The notes under the pieces: model-generated
The model's database searches: none
The model's input: the letters and a program-made list of their open reading frames with translations, nothing else
What the model was told of the DNA's origin: nothing
Made by a program: the position numbers and the translations under genes
Source: Emcibacter sp.
Lineage (GTDB): Bacteria > Pseudomonadota > Alphaproteobacteria > Sphingomonadales > Emcibacteraceae
Direction: 5' to 3'
Assembly (NCBI GenBank): GCA_021774785.1
Contig: JAJFIQ010000028.1
Location: 216,335 to 280,334, forward strand
Length of the DNA stretch: 64,000 nucleotides
Part shown: positions 44,482 to 57,072 of the stretch, one piece after another
Layout: every line of letters begins with the position of its first letter
Numbering within the stretch: the stretch's first letter is position 1

Positions 44482-44862
44482 TTAGGCTACTTGTGCATTA
44501 GCGGCATTGTCATTGCTGTAAGGTGGGACGAAACCCTTGTCATGCAATAGATCCATAAAGTCATGATGCTCTACTGTATGCTCAATTTTCCATACCATTT
44601 TGCCAACCAAATCATTAATGCTCGCGGCAACATTGATGGAAATTTCTTCGTTATCATTTACGGGTACTGGTACATAACCATTATCACGCATGAGATCCAT
44701 AAAATCATACTGGTCGGCTGACCGCTCAATCTTCAAAGACAGCGCGCTTACCATACCATTAAGAATGGAAACTACTTTATTGATTTTCACGTCTGTCTGA
44801 GGAGCAATACCCTTGTCCTTCAACAGATCCATGAAATTGTATCCTGATACAATATTTGTCAT
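44482..44862 (-). CDS. Small protein made of three FMDLLxDKGxxP repeats
   Basis: 126 residues with no signal peptide and no recognised family. It contains YNFMDLLKDKGIAPQ (near residue 8), YDFMDLMRDNGYVPV (near 52) and HDFMDLLHDKGFVPP (near 99). The first two are each followed by a hydrophobic helix (INKVVSILNGMVSALSLKIE; INDLVGKMVWKIEHTVE); the third ends the protein. The repeat spacing is about 45 residues, so the gene arose by internal duplication. Cytoplasmic, with its own terminator; function unknown. Confidence 0.75.
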   Translation of the reverse strand: MTNIVSGYNFMDLLKDKGIAPQTDVKINKVVSILNGMVSALSLKIERSADQYDFMDLMRDNGYVPVPVNDNEEISINVAASINDLVGKMVWKIEHTVEHHDFMDLLHDKGFVPPYSNDNAANAQVA

Positions 44863-45056
44863 TGATCTTAACCTTTATAAAAAAAATCTGCTGAATATTA
44901 AATTCTATATTTCTTCGTAGTGACGTTCATTCGCCTCACGATGATGTATATTTAGGATATTGAACTATACATGAGTAGAGGGTGTTTTTGCATTACGGCC
45001 ATGCGTTTAATGCATACCTTGGTTAATAGACATTAATTATTTGCATGCCAATGAGC

Positions 45057-48823
<3,767 letters not shown>

Positions 48824-48844
48824 CTGGGACCAGAAAATCCCCCG

Positions 48845-49639
48845 TTAAGGTTTTTGCACGTTATATTTCTGCATCAGATCGTAACTAAATTGATACCATT
48901 CCGTTTCAGGATAATTAGCCCCCAGCACAGCTGCGGTCTTATAAGCCTCTGGCAAGATTCCAAGTTCCAGATAAACTTCCGTTAAACGATGCAGGGCTTC
49001 AGGAACGTGGCTTGTGGTTTGATATTTCTTAATCACATTTTTAAAACGACCAATTGCCGCAAAAAATTCATCTTTTCTCTGATAAAAACGACCAATTTTC
49101 ATTTCCTTACCCGCCAGATGATCCCTTGTCAGGTCAATTTTCAACTTGGCATCAGTAGCATATTTTGAGAAAGGATAGCGGCGAACAACTTCACTGAGTG
49201 CGTTCATTGCCAATTCCGTTTCTTTTTGATCGCGGCGCACATCAGCGATCTGCAAATAATGACATATTCCGATCAGATAATAAGCATAGGCCGCATCTTT
49301 ATTACCCGGATGCAATGACACAAAACGTTCTGCAGACAGAATAGCTTCTTCCAGTTTATTGGCCTTATAATAAGAATATGCCGACATCAATTGTGATCGT
49401 CTGGCCCAGGATGAGTATGGGTGTTGGCGTTCCACCTCGTCAAAGGCAACAGCAGAAAATTTAAACTGCCCTTTGTTAAGATAACCCAGCGCATTGTCAT
49501 AAAGCTCGGTAACGCTTCTTTCCTGATATTTCAAACGGTCTGTACCTGAACATGCGCTTAGCAGCCCAATCGCAAGCAAGGAAAGCAACAACGGTTTTAT
49601 TGTTTTTGTTGCCCTTAATAAACTATGTCTCAAAACCAT
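48845..49639 (-). CDS. bamD: Outer-membrane assembly lipoprotein BamD
   Basis: ~264 residues. A lipoprotein signal with lipobox LLSAC (Cys near residue 30), then TPR repeats starting ELYDNALGYLNKGQFKFSAV and continuing through SYYKANKLEEAILSAERFV and KYATDAKLKIDLTRDHLAG. It is a BAM-complex component that helps insert outer-membrane barrels. ATG 49639 has GGGACAGG just upstream; ATG 49660 would add seven residues. It heads the bamD-recN-ligA series. Confidence 0.93.
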   Translation of the reverse strand: MVLRHSLLRATKTIKPLLLSLLAIGLLSACSGTDRLKYQERSVTELYDNALGYLNKGQFKFSAVAFDEVERQHPYSSWARRSQLMSAYSYYKANKLEEAILSAERFVSLHPGNKDAAYAYYLIGICHYLQIADVRRDQKETELAMNALSEVVRRYPFSKYATDAKLKIDLTRDHLAGKEMKIGRFYQRKDEFFAAIGRFKNVIKKYQTTSHVPEALHRLTEVYLELGILPEAYKTAAVLGANYPETEWYQFSYDLMQKYNVQKP

Positions 49640-49838
49640 ACCTGTCCCATATAACTTCATTTCTAGCGGGTCCCCACGCCCCGAATCTCGCGGACTATAG
49701 CACGCCAAACCAACAAAGAGCCAACCCATTTATTTAAATTAGACACTCTCTTTATCAGATAGATAACAAATAGGGAATGAATAAGGCGAAAAAATAGCGG
49801 GAGCGATATTTCTTGACTTGAGGGATACAATCCCCACA

Positions 49839-49863
49839 TATGTTATATCATTACGATAACATA
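49839..49863. promoter_or_regulatory. Zur-like operator upstream of znuA
   Basis: TATGTTAT (49839-49846) and ATAACATA (49856-49863) are perfect inverted 8-mers with a 9-nt spacer. This resembles the TGTTAT/ATAACA halves of Zur boxes, though the spacing differs from the E. coli site. It overlaps the expected -10 region of a promoter with TTGACT at 49813-49818. It ends 18 bp before the znuA ATG, fitting zinc repression. Confidence 0.6.
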
Positions 49864-49881
49864 CGGTGAGATAAGCTAAAA

Positions 49882-50841
49882 ATGATACATAAAGCTCTTG
49901 TTTTTATTTTTTGTCTTGGTGCTTTCTATACGCCAAGCCATGCTGCTCATGCAAAATCGTTAAAGGTTATCACCACAATTAAACCATTATATTCCCTTGT
50001 TGCTAGTGTAATGGGAGACAAGGGCAGTCCTGAATTGATGGTAAAAGGCGGACTTGACCCCCATATTTACCGGCTCAAGCCATCAAATATCAGACAAATT
50101 CATGATTCCGACGTTATTTTCTATATTGATCCGAATCTGGAAGTTTTCCTGAAAAGAATTTTCAAACGTAAATTCAAAAATTTCAGGGCAGTAGCCTTAG
50201 CCCAGCAAAAAGATATTCGTCTTATCCCTTACCGCACCAGTAAAATCTGGTATCGGGATGAAACTGTGAAACAAAATCATAGCAAGAAAGGTGAACAGGA
50301 TTTGCATATCTGGTTGGACCCTGCCAATGCGCGTCGCATGGTAACATCCATCGAAGAAACCCTGTCCGACCTGGACCCGGAAAATAGTTTGACCTATATC
50401 CAGAACGCCCAGAAAACCATTGCGAGGCTCTATAGAATGGAAGAAGACATTCGCGAGAAATTACGCCCGCTCCGCCAGAAACCAATGATCGTCTATCACG
50501 ACGCCTTTCAGTATTTTGAAAAATCATTCAGTTTGAAAAGTGTCGGTGCCATTGTTCTTAAATCCGACCAGATGCCAAGTGTGAAACATATCAAGACCCT
50601 GAAAAATATTGCCCGGAAGAAAAAAGTGACTTGTGTACTTGGCACGCCGGGAGCCCACCCACGAATTGCAACTGTGGTGATGAGTGGAACCAATGCCGGA
50701 TTTGACGTTGTGGACCCTCTTGGCCTTTATCTTGATATAGGGCCGGACTTATATTTCGAAATAATGGACGAAATGGCCCGCAGTATCATCAACTGCCAGG
50801 AAAAATATGACATGCTTGAGGGTATAAACAGCCTTAAATAG
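49882..50841 (+). CDS. znuA: Zinc ABC transporter substrate-binding protein
   Basis: 319 residues; signal peptide ends near YTPSHAAHA-KS. A cluster-A1 (ZnuA-type) metal-binding protein with metal ligands expected at His in GGLDPHIYRLKP, His in QDLHIWLDP and His in MIVYHDAFQYFE. The usual long His-rich loop is replaced by a short charged stretch with one His (RDETVKQNHSKKGEQ). No permease or ATPase gene is adjacent, so znuB/znuC must be elsewhere. The Zur-like box upstream supports zinc. Confidence 0.88.
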   Translation: MIHKALVFIFCLGAFYTPSHAAHAKSLKVITTIKPLYSLVASVMGDKGSPELMVKGGLDPHIYRLKPSNIRQIHDSDVIFYIDPNLEVFLKRIFKRKFKNFRAVALAQQKDIRLIPYRTSKIWYRDETVKQNHSKKGEQDLHIWLDPANARRMVTSIEETLSDLDPENSLTYIQNAQKTIARLYRMEEDIREKLRPLRQKPMIVYHDAFQYFEKSFSLKSVGAIVLKSDQMPSVKHIKTLKNIARKKKVTCVLGTPGAHPRIATVVMSGTNAGFDVVDPLGLYLDIGPDLYFEIMDEMARSIINCQEKYDMLEGINSLK

Positions 50842-50860
50842 TGCCTAAATTTTTAGTGCC

Positions 50861-51826
50861 CTATACGGTGTCCTGTTCTGACATTTTCTGTTCAATCTGT
50901 AATTTTGTTCTCTCAAAATTATCTTCGGAAAAGGCATCAAGTAAAAACCGCTTATTTTCGTATATCCCCACTATTGCTTCCTGTAATTCATTCTGGTGCC
51001 AGACCTGATCATTAGCTGTCGGCACTAAAGCCATCATCACATTCTCCAACTCAAAATAATCGCCTGTAACTGCATCAAAACTGGTAATCTCTATGCGCTT
51101 TTTATTACCATCGGGAATGGTAATTCTAATCTTCATGGTGTCAAAATGAACCAACACTTCCGAGCGGCTTATATTCTGCGGATCATATCGGTCCCGCATA
51201 ACTCTGAAATAACGGAGTTTCGGATTTTCAAGAACGGCCACCACCATATTTCTTAAGTCATTCCCATCACCACTGAATAAGGAACGACCCGTCTTCTGGT
51301 CATATCCGGCCACTTTCGATTTTTGATCGTCAATTAATGGTAGATGATTCAATAATTTATTAATGATTTCCTTAGGCTTCTTATCAACACGCCAAAGTAT
51401 AATAATGGCTTCATTAAGTTTATCAAAAGAACTCTTCATATACTCTTTATTATTGGATAGTTTGAAACGAATATGACGCAAAGAAGAAACATCAGATATA
51501 TTATCATTTCTGTTTACCCCACCAACAGAAAAACCTTGAATTTCCGACCAAGGTATTTTCTTTTTCATGGTACGACGGATATATAAACCCTCCTCATTGA
51601 TCATTATATCGGGACCAATATGAAAAATTTCACAAATCCAGTCATAAAGCTGCCATATGGAGCAGGCCACCAAAGATAAGAGAGCAAAGGCTGCCTTCTG
51701 CTCTCGATAGGTCATATCTTCTCTGGAAAAATAATATAGTAACAAAATGCCAGTTATGAGGGCCAACAACCAAATTATACACATGATCAAAGAAGCACGT
51801 CTTGGATAATAAAGCTCCATTTCCAT
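50861..51826 (-). CDS. Membrane protein with PH-like segment, unknown function
   Basis: 321 residues. Two N-terminal membrane helices (LIMCIIWLLALITGILLLYY and FALLSLVACSIWQLYDWI). Then GPDIMINEEGLYIRRTMKKK followed by IPWSEIQGFSV, a pattern seen in bacterial PH-like domains attached to membrane helices. The remaining ~200 residues (KLRYFRVMRDRYDPQN ... SEDNFERTKLQIEQKMSE) match nothing I know. It stands alone between znuA and gshA. Probably inner-membrane with a cytoplasmic domain. Confidence 0.65.
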   Translation of the reverse strand: MEMELYYPRRASLIMCIIWLLALITGILLLYYFSREDMTYREQKAAFALLSLVACSIWQLYDWICEIFHIGPDIMINEEGLYIRRTMKKKIPWSEIQGFSVGGVNRNDNISDVSSLRHIRFKLSNNKEYMKSSFDKLNEAIIILWRVDKKPKEIINKLLNHLPLIDDQKSKVAGYDQKTGRSLFSGDGNDLRNMVVAVLENPKLRYFRVMRDRYDPQNISRSEVLVHFDTMKIRITIPDGNKKRIEITSFDAVTGDYFELENVMMALVPTANDQVWHQNELQEAIVGIYENKRFLLDAFSEDNFERTKLQIEQKMSEQDTV

Positions 51827-51998
51827 TTTTCCTGCATTTGCATACCCATGGAAAATCGAAATTTTAGGCGATTATACTATCACCTTCATTCACCCCCCCA
51901 AAGAAAGTTTCCAAATAGCGTAGAACAACATATAAAATCTGTCAACGCTACAAAGTGCTACATGCGATGGAATTATCCGGAATTAAAGCAACTCATCC

Positions 51999-53369
51999 CT
52001 AAAAAGCATAATCCTCGAAAATACGGTCAATATTCTGACCCCAACCACCTTCACTGACCGGCTTATTGTATTTTTCCAGCATCTCTTCTGCTACCGTTTG
52101 GCCTCTTTCCAGAATGGTTCTCAGTGGTCCAAGGAAAATTCTCTCGTCCTCGCCAGTACTATTAACTCTTGCCCTGCGTTTAAGTCCATCCGACGAAAGG
52201 GCGACCATCTGTTTTGCAATATCCAGAACCGTGCCATCCCTGAACGGCGTGCCCAACGCTCTTGCCGGTACATTTTCCCGCAGATATTCATGATCTTCAT
52301 GCGTCCAGTCTTTGACCATATCCCATGCCGCATCAAGGCTGGTCTGATCATAAAATAACCCGGTCCAGAGGGCCGGCAGGGCACAGATTTTGTTCCATGT
52401 CCCCCCATCCGCACCGCGCACTTCGAGGAATTTTTTCAGGCGCACTTCGGGGAACAGTGTGCTCATGTGATCTTCCCAATCCTGCATGATCGGTTTATGG
52501 CCCGGATAGCCCGGTAATTCACCGCGCAGAAAATCCCGGAAAGATTGTCCGGCCACATCAATATATTTGCCATCACGGTAAATAAAATACATGGGAACAT
52601 CCAGCACGTGATCCACATAAGCCTCAAACCCCATACCTTCTTCAAAGACAAAGGGCAGAATACCGCAACGGTCCGGATCGGTATCAGTCCATATGTGACT
52701 GCGGTAGCTCAGATAACCATTAGGTTTGCCCTCCGTGAAGGGGGATGCGGCAAAAAGGGCTGTAGCGATGGGTTGCAAGGCCAGAGACACCCGGAATTTC
52801 TTGACCATATCCGCTTCATCGGAATAATCCAGATTGACCTGAATTGTCGATGTGCGCAGCATCATATCGAGGCCAAGGTTGCCTACTTTTGGCATATAGT
52901 TCAGCATAATGCCGTAACGGCCCTTGGGCATGATCGGAACGTCCGCACGCGTCGTATTGGGGTTAAATCCGGTACCCAGAAAACCAATCCCCAGCTTCTC
53001 ACTAACCGCTTTGGCAAGCTTCAAATGGCTCGCCACTTCGCCACAGGTTTCATGTAGTGTTTTGCGCATGGCACCGGAAAGCTCCAGTTGTCCACCCGGC
53101 TCAAGCGTCACTGACTGTCCATCTTTCAACAGGCCAATGGTCGTATCCCCTTCCATCATCGGCGACCAGCCATAGTCCTGCATAGCGACAAGAATGGCTT
53201 GGATACTGCGCGAACCTTCGTAAGGAACAGGCTGCAGACTTTCGACACAAAAGCCAAATTTTTCATGTTCTGTCCCGATAGACCATGCACTCTCCGGCTT
53301 GGAGCCGGACGCGATATAGTCAATCAGTTGCTGTTTGCTTTCGATGGGGCGTAGGTTATTTTTTGGCAT
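51999..53369 (-). CDS. gshA: Glutamate-cysteine ligase
   Basis: 456 residues, the alphaproteobacterial/plant-like class of gamma-glutamylcysteine synthetase; first step of glutathione synthesis. Seen: WSIGTEHEKFGFCVE, VTLEPGGQLELSGA, LGTGFNPNTTRADVPIMPKG, MLRTSTIQVNLDYSDEADM and FLEVRGADGG. ATG 53369 (MPKNNLRPI) is preferred; the frame is open to a TTG at 53405. gshB is not adjacent. Confidence 0.9.
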   Translation of the reverse strand: MPKNNLRPIESKQQLIDYIASGSKPESAWSIGTEHEKFGFCVESLQPVPYEGSRSIQAILVAMQDYGWSPMMEGDTTIGLLKDGQSVTLEPGGQLELSGAMRKTLHETCGEVASHLKLAKAVSEKLGIGFLGTGFNPNTTRADVPIMPKGRYGIMLNYMPKVGNLGLDMMLRTSTIQVNLDYSDEADMVKKFRVSLALQPIATALFAASPFTEGKPNGYLSYRSHIWTDTDPDRCGILPFVFEEGMGFEAYVDHVLDVPMYFIYRDGKYIDVAGQSFRDFLRGELPGYPGHKPIMQDWEDHMSTLFPEVRLKKFLEVRGADGGTWNKICALPALWTGLFYDQTSLDAAWDMVKDWTHEDHEYLRENVPARALGTPFRDGTVLDIAKQMVALSSDGLKRRARVNSTGEDERIFLGPLRTILERGQTVAEEMLEKYNKPVSEGGWGQNIDRIFEDYAF

Positions 53370-53418
53370 ATTATTCTTCGCTATATTATTTTTTACTGCA
53401 AGCAAATCATGTGGGGGG

Positions 53419-54201
53419 TCAGGGGTATAATGTCAATACACCGCTGGCCACTTTATATCCGGTAAGTTTATCCAAAAAGCTCATACCGAGCAAGGAATAG
53501 TCCAACCCTTCTGTTAACACAGAACCCGCAATATTAGTTTCACTGATAGGTCCGAGCTTTATGGAGTCTAATTTAACCCGCGCACCATAAGCCACACCAT
53601 TAGCCGTCTTATAGGGCATTTCATAGCTCAAACGGTCTACGGGAAGACCGATGGCCACGGCATCTTTTCGGGTCAGCGCAACATCGCTCGCCCCGGTATC
53701 GACCAAAAAAAGGATATCTACCCCATTGACCTCGGCCTGTACAAAATAATGTCCACTGATATCCGCACGAAAACTAATGCTGTTGCCTTCATCAATTCCT
53801 TTTACCACATCAAATTCGCCGCCCAGACGACCTCCCCCGGTCCAAAGACTATAGCCGAATGCCAATACGCCGAATATGATTACCCAAGTGGCCAGGTGTC
53901 TAAGGGCGACCCCCGGCGAACTGCTCACATGGGCCCATAATCCTGCCCCGACAAAAGCCAACAACAAACCATCATAAAATAAGCCCCCCATGTTACTTCC
54001 TATGACACCGTCGTCAGGCATCAACAAGGCAGCGATGACCAGAATAAACAGAAAACCAATCACCCCAACCAAAAAAATCGGGAAACCGGACCGGCGGTTA
54101 ATATCGTTTGGGTGACGGGGCCGCCTGTTAGGCTTTTGCTCATCATCAGAATTATTGTCACGTCGGGGTCCCCATGGGGAAGGTGTGTCAGGATCAGTCA
54201 T
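53419..54201 (-). CDS. Membrane retropepsin-like aspartic protease
   Basis: 260 residues. A charged cytoplasmic N-terminus (~40) precedes three membrane segments (FPIFLVGVIGFLFILVIAALL; FYDGLLLAFVGAGLWA; TWVIIFGVLAFGYSLW). The periplasmic domain has the active-site motif ILFLVDTGASDVALT, and the flap/hydrophobic Gly part ends YSLLGMSFLDKLTGYKV. This is the single-domain clan AA family (TIGR02281 type), active as a dimer. Substrate unknown. Confidence 0.85.
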   Translation of the reverse strand: MTDPDTPSPWGPRRDNNSDDEQKPNRRPRHPNDINRRSGFPIFLVGVIGFLFILVIAALLMPDDGVIGSNMGGLFYDGLLLAFVGAGLWAHVSSSPGVALRHLATWVIIFGVLAFGYSLWTGGGRLGGEFDVVKGIDEGNSISFRADISGHYFVQAEVNGVDILFLVDTGASDVALTRKDAVAIGLPVDRLSYEMPYKTANGVAYGARVKLDSIKLGPISETNIAGSVLTEGLDYSLLGMSFLDKLTGYKVASGVLTLYP

Positions 54202-54318
54202 AGTTATAGTATAGGGTTAAAAATGGCCGATAAAAGACTTTGATCATCTTTTTATTGGCATATCCCGCTAAATATGATGATATATGTCTTTTTCGGATAG
54301 AAATAACAGGGAAACACC

Positions 54319-55203
54319 ATGAGGGAGATTGGCAAATTTTTTGTCATTTTTTGGGCTGCGTTTAATATATTATTATCATCGGCATGGGCAGAAGACTGCC
54401 CAAACCCGCCGGGGTGGGCCCCTGAAAATCTGGCTGAATTGCTGTTTGAGCATCGCGCATGGGCAACAGAGATACTGCCCCCCGACCCAAATGACCCCAG
54501 ACGACTCAACCTGTGCCACGCCGACCTTTCGGGCATGGACTTGTCGCATGTTAATCTGTCCCACGCCAATCTTAGTGTCACCCGCATGGTCGGCACGACC
54601 TTCACAGAGGCCGTACTTGACGGCGCAAGGCTAGACGGTTCTTATATTAATGGCAGTAATTTTGAAAGCAGCCACCTCAGTCGGATCTCATTCCACAACG
54701 TGGAAATAATATCCAGCCGCTTTGCCCATGCTACCATTGATCATGGGCTGTTTCAGAATGTGATGATTAACGCCAGCGATTTCACAGGCACCCGCCTTGA
54801 TATGGTCAGGTTTCATAGCGCACAATTAACAGACCTGATTATGCATAATGTTACCCTGAACCGGGCAGGCTTTATTGACAGTCAGCTGGAAAATATAGAT
54901 TTCACCGGTGCTGACCTGAGCCAGACATTTTATGCCCGTACCACACTCACACAGGTGAATTTCACTTTCGCCAATCTGTCCATGGCTGATTTGGGAAAGA
55001 CCGCGATACGGGATGTGGTTTTCAAGGATGCACTACTTTACCTGAGCAACCTGAGGCGGGTAAATATCGGAGAAGAAAAACGGGATCATATAGCCAGTTT
55101 CTGCAATAACCTTACCAGTGCCCGTGACTGGCAATTCAGCTACCGGAAACAAAAATTCCTCTGTGGCGCCAAAAAACTACCCGGAAAATATCTGCTGAAA
55201 TAA
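54319..55203 (+). CDS. Exported pentapeptide-repeat protein
   Basis: 294 residues; signal peptide ends SSAWA-ED. After about 60 residues including PNDPRRLNLCHA, a series of A(D/N)LSx repeats (ADLSGMDLSHVNLSHANLS; FTGADLSQTF; FANLSMADLG) builds a right-handed quadrilateral helix. Cys residues near both ends may form a disulphide. Export is unusual for this family, so it is unlikely to be a gyrase-protecting Qnr-like protein. Function unknown. Confidence 0.8.
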   Translation: MREIGKFFVIFWAAFNILLSSAWAEDCPNPPGWAPENLAELLFEHRAWATEILPPDPNDPRRLNLCHADLSGMDLSHVNLSHANLSVTRMVGTTFTEAVLDGARLDGSYINGSNFESSHLSRISFHNVEIISSRFAHATIDHGLFQNVMINASDFTGTRLDMVRFHSAQLTDLIMHNVTLNRAGFIDSQLENIDFTGADLSQTFYARTTLTQVNFTFANLSMADLGKTAIRDVVFKDALLYLSNLRRVNIGEEKRDHIASFCNNLTSARDWQFSYRKQKFLCGAKKLPGKYLLK

Positions 55204-55209
55204 ATAAAA

Positions 55210-55971
55210 CTACTGCCAATCCCCTGCAAATGACTGCCATAGGGTAATAGCGGCAACGGCGGCGGTATCAGCCCGCAAAATACGGGGTCCTAGCGTCACG
55301 GGTACTACAGCCGGATGCCGACGGATCATGCTGCGCTCATCGGGACTGAAGCCGCCCTCCGGCCCGATTAAAATGGCCCATTTCGTAGGGCGATTCTGCC
55401 ATGCGTTAACCTCGTCAATGGCTTTGCCGACCGGAAAAGTATTTTGATCCCCCTCACCTTCTTCGTCACAGAACATGATCAGGCGGTCTTCGGGCCATTC
55501 TGCCATCAATTTTTCCAACTTAATCATTGGTTCCACGATAGGCACCGTAAATCGCTCACATTGTTCTGCGGCTTCTATGGCATTCAATCTGATTTTATCT
55601 TCTTTCAGGCGATCAAGGTTGGTGCGTGCCGTCAATACCGGACGTAGGAGCGACACCCCCAACTCCGTCGCTTTCTGCACCATATAGTCTAGGCGCGCCT
55701 TCTTGATCGGGGCAAATAGATACCAGAGGTCAGGTTCCGGCCTTTGCGCCGTTATATTCTCCCGCACAATTACAGTCGCCTTGCCTTTTCCGACTTTAAC
55801 TATCTCCGCCATCCATTCCCCGTGCCGGCCATTAAACAGCAGGATAAACACACCAGCCTTGAGCCGCATCACATTAACCAAATAATGACCCTGATTACCG
55901 TCAAGCAATATTTTATGCCCCGCCGATAGGCCATTTTCCACATAAAGGCGGGCTTTTATACTATTAAACAT
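55210..55971 (-). CDS. rsmE: 16S rRNA (uracil-1498-N3)-methyltransferase
   Basis: ~253 residues, SPOUT-fold enzyme that methylates U1498 of 16S rRNA. Seen: GQGHYL-like DGNQGHYLVNVMRLKAG, ATELGVSLLRPVLTART, WAILIGPEGGFSPDE and LGPRILRADTAAVAAI, the trefoil knot. ATG 55971 has AAGGA upstream; 55986 is a longer alternative. It is divergent from ubiA. Confidence 0.93.
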   Translation of the reverse strand: MFNSIKARLYVENGLSAGHKILLDGNQGHYLVNVMRLKAGVFILLFNGRHGEWMAEIVKVGKGKATVIVRENITAQRPEPDLWYLFAPIKKARLDYMVQKATELGVSLLRPVLTARTNLDRLKEDKIRLNAIEAAEQCERFTVPIVEPMIKLEKLMAEWPEDRLIMFCDEEGEGDQNTFPVGKAIDEVNAWQNRPTKWAILIGPEGGFSPDERSMIRRHPAVVPVTLGPRILRADTAAVAAITLWQSFAGDWQ

Positions 55972-56027
55972 GACATCCTTCTTCATAGCGTTTAAGGCTA
56001 TGATAAATATTTAACTTGCGATTACAA

Positions 56028-56966
56028 ATGACAAAAACCGAAAACAGAATAAAACAAGCACCCAAGGATACGGTGAAACAGGGGTGGGTCAACCGCCTGT
56101 CGCCGGATTTTGCCTGGCCTTACCTGCAATTAATGCGGGCGGACCGTCCCATAGGGACATGGTTATTGCTCTGGCCCTGCCTATGGTCCATTGCACTGGC
56201 CAGTCATCGCCAAAATACAGAAATACCGACCAGCATCACAATTATGGTGCTATTTGCCGTAGGGGCCTTTGTTATGCGAGGTGCGGGCTGTGTGGTCAAT
56301 GATCTTGCCGACCGGAATTATGATGCCATGGTAGACCGCACCAAGGGTCGCCCCCTACCCAGTGGGCGGGTAAAAATATGGCAGGCTTTTATCTTTCTGG
56401 GGTCTTTATGCCTGATCGGATTATTGATCCTGTTGCAGTTGAATGAATTTACGATCTGGCTTGGTATTGCCTCTCTGGGGCTTGTTCTACTCTACCCTTT
56501 TATGAAGCGGTTCACCTATTGGCCGCAAATTGTTCTGGGCATGACCTTTAACTGGGGAGCCTTGATGGGCTGGGCGGCGATCACGAACGGATTGGCGGAA
56601 CCCGCGCTACTGCTTTATGGCGGCGGCATCTTCTGGACATTGGGCTATGACACCATCTATGCCCACCAGGACAAGGAAGATGACGCCCTTATCGGTGTGA
56701 AATCTACGGCTTTAAAGCTCATGGAAAACACGCCCCGCTGGCTTGTATTTTTTTACACATCTATGCTGACGCTTTTTGCCACTGCCGGACATATGGCGGG
56801 AATCGGAATAGCCTATTATTTGGGACTTTTTATCATAGCAGGCCATTGTTTATGGCAGATAAGGTCACTGCAGATGGATGACAGCAACAACTGTCTGATG
56901 CTGTTTAAGTCCAACCATCATTTAGGCTTTATTATGTTTATCAGTATAGTAGCCGGACAATATTAG
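56028..56966 (+). CDS. ubiA: 4-hydroxybenzoate polyprenyltransferase
   Basis: 312 residues with 8-9 membrane helices. Attaches a polyprenyl chain to 4-hydroxybenzoate in ubiquinone synthesis. The first Asp-rich motif is NDLADRNYDAMVDRTKGRPL and the second DTIYAHQDKEDD, both Mg-diphosphate sites. ATG 56028 (MTKTENR) is preferred over a TTG at 56016. Confidence 0.95.
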   Translation: MTKTENRIKQAPKDTVKQGWVNRLSPDFAWPYLQLMRADRPIGTWLLLWPCLWSIALASHRQNTEIPTSITIMVLFAVGAFVMRGAGCVVNDLADRNYDAMVDRTKGRPLPSGRVKIWQAFIFLGSLCLIGLLILLQLNEFTIWLGIASLGLVLLYPFMKRFTYWPQIVLGMTFNWGALMGWAAITNGLAEPALLLYGGGIFWTLGYDTIYAHQDKEDDALIGVKSTALKLMENTPRWLVFFYTSMLTLFATAGHMAGIGIAYYLGLFIIAGHCLWQIRSLQMDDSNNCLMLFKSNHHLGFIMFISIVAGQY

Positions 56967-57072
56967 CAGAAACCTCAATCTGCTCTTGCTTTCCTGATCA
57001 TAATTGTGCAGGGTCAACCGTCAAATTTTAGGCATTTTAAAGAAAAATTTTGTAGCAAAAATAGAGGGAAGT

